Source of the DNA: Geoglobus sp.
Lineage (GTDB): Archaea; Halobacteriota; Archaeoglobi; Archaeoglobales; Archaeoglobaceae
Length of the DNA: 8,469 nt
Assembly: GCA_027019885.1 (NCBI GenBank)
Contig: JALUWC010000387.1
Coordinates: forward strand, 1-8,469
Direction: 5' to 3'
In this document: in pieces, positions 6,201 to 8,469 of the stretch
How the letters are laid out: every line of letters begins with the position of its first letter
Numbering within the stretch: position 1 is the first letter of the stretch
Notes under the pieces: generated by a model
Told to the model about the DNA's origin: nothing
The model's input: only the letters and a program-made list of their open reading frames with translations
Database searches by the model: none
Position numbers and translations under genes: made by a program

Positions 6201-6207
6201 TCATCAC
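6201..6207 (-). promoter_or_regulatory. Shine-Dalgarno site that decides the amidotransferase start
   Basis: GTGATGA on the minus strand complements the archaeal 16S tail. Its GTGAT core lies seven bases before the ATG at 6195, supporting the start that exposes catalytic Cys2. The alternative upstream ATG falls inside this site. Confidence 0.6.
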
Positions 6208-6221
6208 TTCAAAGGCAGTGA

Positions 6222-6250
6222 GTTTTTAAATATTGCGAATAATATGCATA
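6222..6250 (-). promoter_or_regulatory. candidate promoter of the glutamate synthase operon
   Basis: Two TATA-like elements face the operon. TATTTAAAA (6232-6224) would place the transcript start near 6200, almost leaderless at the ATG at 6195. The palindromic TATGCATA (6250-6243) region would place it near 6218 and include the ribosome-binding site. Sequence alone does not decide between them. Confidence 0.4.
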
Positions 6251-6331
6251 CAAGCACACTTCAATGATTTTTAGCTCTTGTAAACTGCCGAATTTCATGG
6301 ATAAAAATGGATTATTTTTTATTATTAACCA

Positions 6332-6348
6332 ACAGAAATTTTTTTATG
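6332..6348 (+). promoter_or_regulatory. candidate promoter of the glycosyltransferase gene
   Basis: ACAGAAA followed by a T-rich box ending in TTTATG (about 6332-6347) resembles a BRE/TATA pair. Transcription would start near 6369, about 20 bases before the ATG at 6389. It faces away from the glutamate synthase promoter in the same 193-bp gap. Confidence 0.35.
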
Positions 6349-6388
6349 ATGGCATGCGGAAAATCAGAAAAAGATTAAATGGTAGCTC

Positions 6389-7438
6389 ATGAAAAGAACT
6401 GTGATAATCTCGGCTTATCGGGATCCAGAGAAAATTGAGGAGAATCTGAAAAGACTTGATGATTTCGAGATAATTCTCGCAGTCGACAGCCCGAATGATG
6501 AACTTAAGAAGATAATAAATGGGGACAGCGTCAAGGCAACCATATCCGATACAAGGAGAGGTAAGTGGAAAGCCCTTAACGATGCATTGAGACTGGCAGA
6601 AGGAGAGTACATACTTTTTCTCGATTCTGATACGGTTCTTGTAGACCCCGGAAACCCCGATGCCTGGGATGGAGCAGAGATAAGGAAGGAGGTCAATGGA
6701 GATTCTATTCTCGGAAAGCTCGTTAGAATAGATTACTTTAACATGCATCTGATTTCCCTTCTGGCCTTTAAGCTTGGCACATGCTTGGGATTTAATGGGG
6801 CAGCATTCTGGATGAAAAAAGATGTTTTGAGAAGGCTTGGTGGATTCAGAAGGAGAATCAATGAAGACACTGATCTTGGTGTCAGGCTGGGAGTAAATGG
6901 ATACAGGTATGGTGTCTGTGGAAAGGCAATAACAAAGTGTCCAAAAACAATTAAAGAATGGCTGGCACAGAGAGAAAGATGGGCACTTGGCGGAGCTGAA
7001 GTCTTAACGGAGAACCTCTGGAAAATACTAAGAAGGCCGATTATGTGGATTCCAGCACTTTTTATAATGTTTCCCTCACTTGTAGGTCTTCTGATAAATC
7101 TCATGCTCCCGGATAGTCTTTTTCTCAAGGCTCTCTACTTTCTCATGGCAGTCACAGGATTGATTTCAGGAAAGGCCGTGGCAATAGCCATGTACCTTAT
7201 CTACAGCTATCACCTTCTGAGGAATGTTACAGCCGGGCTGATAACATTCGTTATCTGGACAGTTTTCATGGTAACTCTTTCAAAGATCACAAGGTACAGC
7301 ATCGATTACAAGTATTTGCCTGTCTACTATTTCATTTACTCTCCCATATGGATGTTTGTTGCCGTTATTGCACTTGTAAAATACATTTTTTACAGAATGT
7401 CTGGAAAAACTATCAAGGTCGGTAACTGGAAGGTTTAA
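6389..7438 (+). CDS. membrane family-2 glycosyltransferase (processive-type motifs)
   Basis: This 349-residue protein is an inverting GT-A glycosyltransferase that would move a sugar from a nucleotide sugar to an acceptor at the inner face of the membrane. The motifs run in order: VIISAYRDP (5-13), Asp33 in LAVDSPND (nucleotide site), DSD (Asp79, Asp81; metal and diphosphate), FNGAAFWMKK (135-144), Asn-Glu-Asp160 (base) and QRERW (194-198), the QxxRW signature of cellulose- and hyaluronan-synthase-like enzymes. The catalytic domain (1-205) is followed by about four membrane segments (roughly 217-239, 245-268, 280-298, 312-334) and a short basic tail. The donor and acceptor are unknown; polysaccharide, glycolipid or dolichol-linked sugar are all possible. 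The ATG at 6389 follows a weak GGTAG site. Its link to the neighbouring nitrogen and histidine genes is unclear; 36 bases separate it from hisC. Confidence 0.88.
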   Translation: MKRTVIISAYRDPEKIEENLKRLDDFEIILAVDSPNDELKKIINGDSVKATISDTRRGKWKALNDALRLAEGEYILFLDSDTVLVDPGNPDAWDGAEIRKEVNGDSILGKLVRIDYFNMHLISLLAFKLGTCLGFNGAAFWMKKDVLRRLGGFRRRINEDTDLGVRLGVNGYRYGVCGKAITKCPKTIKEWLAQRERWALGGAEVLTENLWKILRRPIMWIPALFIMFPSLVGLLINLMLPDSLFLKALYFLMAVTGLISGKAVAIAMYLIYSYHLLRNVTAGLITFVIWTVFMVTLSKITRYSIDYKYLPVYYFIYSPIWMFVAVIALVKYIFYRMSGKTIKVGNWKV

Positions 7439-7441
7439 ACA

Positions 7442-7452
7442 AAATATTAAAT
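7442..7452 (+). promoter_or_regulatory. candidate hisC promoter giving a leaderless mRNA
   Basis: AATATTAAAT lies about 27 bases before the hisC ATG at 7475, so transcription would begin at or next to the start codon. The 20 bases before that ATG hold no GG and no recognisable Shine-Dalgarno site, which fits leaderless translation. A second AT box (7463-7472) is too close to serve this ATG. Confidence 0.35.
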
Positions 7453-7474
7453 CATAGTAAAGCAATATATATTC

Positions 7475-8469
7475 ATGCGCTACGTTGTGAATCTTATAAA
7501 CGAGTACGATCCGGGTCCATTTCCAGATGAGTTTGAGGGGAAAACAATACAGCTTGCATCAAATGAAAATCCATTTCCTCCTTCCGAGAGAGTTTTGAAG
7601 GCGATAAAGAGAAACATATTCAAAATAAGCAGGTATCCGTATCCATATTATTCCAGACTTAAAGAGGAGCTTTCATCCTACACCGGGGTTGATGAAAACT
7701 GCATTGCAGTATCAAACGGTGCCTCGGATCTGATACGGCTTGTTGCCGACCTTATCATAGAGCCCTTTGATAGAGTTTATATCCCAATGCCATCATACAC
7801 CATGTATCTGATGTTTTCCATGCTGAGGGATGCTCATGTTGAAACCCGGGTTTTCGAAGGATACAGAGTGGATGGCTGCTATTCAAAAGGCAAACTCGCT
7901 TTCCTCTGCAGTCCAAATAACCCAACAGGAAATGTTATCGAGACAAAAACCATTCAGGAGTTTCTTGAGAACTTTGAATACGTTGTGGTTGATGAAGCCT
8001 ATGCGGAATTTTACGGTGAATCCTGTCAGGGTCTGCTTGACCATTACGACAATCTCGTGGTGCTGAGAAGTTTTTCAAAATTCTTCGGACTGGCCGGAAT
8101 GAGAGTTGGGTATGCCCTTGCCTGTGAGGAAATTGCAGGGAGTATTGAGAAGATAAGGAATCCCTTCTCGGTGTCACATCTCGGGTACGTATCCGCCATT
8201 GAAGCACTGAAAAGCGTGGAGTACTATAAAAAAATAGCCAGAATAATTGCAAGAGAGAGAGAAAGAATCAGAAATAAGCTTGAAAAGAGATTTTACGTTT
8301 ACCCCAGCAGAGCCAACTTCCTTCTTGTAAAGCACAGTCAGAAGGATCTGGTCGAGAGGTTAAAAGAAAGGGGTATTCTGGTGAGAGATGTGACCGGGCT
8401 TGAAGGGCTTGAGGGAGAGCATTTTAGAGTGAGTATTGGAAGGCCGGAGGAAAATTCAATATTCCTCAA
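7475..8469 (+). CDS. hisC: histidinol-phosphate aminotransferase (3'-truncated by the window edge)
   Basis: The frame is open to the end of the window, giving 331 residues, so only the last few to perhaps 20 are missing. HisC transfers the amino group of glutamate to imidazole-acetol phosphate in histidine synthesis, using pyridoxal phosphate in the cytoplasm. The fold-type I motifs are present: ASNENPFPP near the N-terminus (substrate loop), SRYPYP, SNGASDLI (cofactor phosphate region), CSPNNPTGN (145-153, Asn149), VDEAYAEF (172-179, Asp173 and Tyr176) and SFSKFFGLAGMRVGY, where Lys202 is the Schiff-base lysine. The C-terminal FRVSIGRPEEN matches the family's substrate-carboxylate arginine region. 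Length and motifs favour HisC over CobD or aspartate aminotransferase, though HisC-like paralogues with other keto substrates exist in archaea. No other his gene is in the window. Confidence 0.88.
   Translation, partial: MRYVVNLINEYDPGPFPDEFEGKTIQLASNENPFPPSERVLKAIKRNIFKISRYPYPYYSRLKEELSSYTGVDENCIAVSNGASDLIRLVADLIIEPFDRVYIPMPSYTMYLMFSMLRDAHVETRVFEGYRVDGCYSKGKLAFLCSPNNPTGNVIETKTIQEFLENFEYVVVDEAYAEFYGESCQGLLDHYDNLVVLRSFSKFFGLAGMRVGYALACEEIAGSIEKIRNPFSVSHLGYVSAIEALKSVEYYKKIARIIARERERIRNKLEKRFYVYPSRANFLLVKHSQKDLVERLKERGILVRDVTGLEGLEGEHFRVSIGRPEENSIFL

Noticed and set aside
6344..7128. Minus-strand open frames (6344-6748, 6415-6696, 6733-7128) opposite the glycosyltransferase gene
   Set aside because: The + strand frame has complete GT2 motifs in order. 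The minus frames have none and overlap one another.
7830..8252. Short frames on both strands within 7830-8252
   Set aside because: They lie inside hisC, which shows a full motif set in its own frame from 7475 to the window end.
1..8469. CRISPR array, insertion sequence, tRNA or rRNA
   Set aside because: No regularly spaced repeats, transposase motifs, terminal inverted repeats or cloverleaf-like sequence were seen on either strand.

Overview
The window looks like chromosomal DNA from a euryarchaeon, most likely Archaeoglobales or a close relative. This rests on the split, ferredoxin-fused archaeal type of glutamate synthase, the strong GGAGG/GGTGAT ribosome-binding sites, AT-rich TATA-like promoters, T-run terminators, and proteins rich in Lys, Glu and Ile. 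The genus assignment is inference; no marker gene settles it.

Layout, left to right. (1) Positions 1-42 may hold the end of an upstream gene. It is followed on the + strand by a galT-like HIT-superfamily nucleotidyltransferase (76-1041). (2) A minus-strand block follows. It contains an unrecognised small helical protein (1038-1352, overlapping the galT stop by 4 bases tail to tail), a type I glutamine synthetase glnA (1503-2948), a 212-bp regulatory gap, and a tight three-gene operon (3161-6195). In transcription order the operon encodes a class II glutamine amidotransferase, a GXGXG beta-helix protein, and a ferredoxin/FMN glutamate synthase core. (3) A divergent promoter region (6196-6388) separates this operon from a + strand pair: a membrane family-2 glycosyltransferase (6389-7438) and hisC (7475 to the window end, incomplete at its C-terminus).

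The central block is a complete ammonium-assimilation set. Glutamine synthetase fixes ammonia onto glutamate. The three split glutamate-synthase subunits release that ammonia from glutamine, channel it, and use it to aminate 2-oxoglutarate reductively. No NAD(P)H-dependent small subunit (GltD) lies in the window, and the core subunit carries its own 8-Fe ferredoxin domain, so a ferredoxin-like electron supply is inferred. HisC uses glutamate as amino donor, but its proximity may be chance.

I did not find evidence for a wholly new system. The most interesting points are the permuted split glutamate synthase with an extra cysteine at its Fe-S site, a glutamine synthetase with beta-class features but without the usual regulatory residues, a GalT-like enzyme lacking the second metal site, and an inverted-repeat cluster upstream of glnA.
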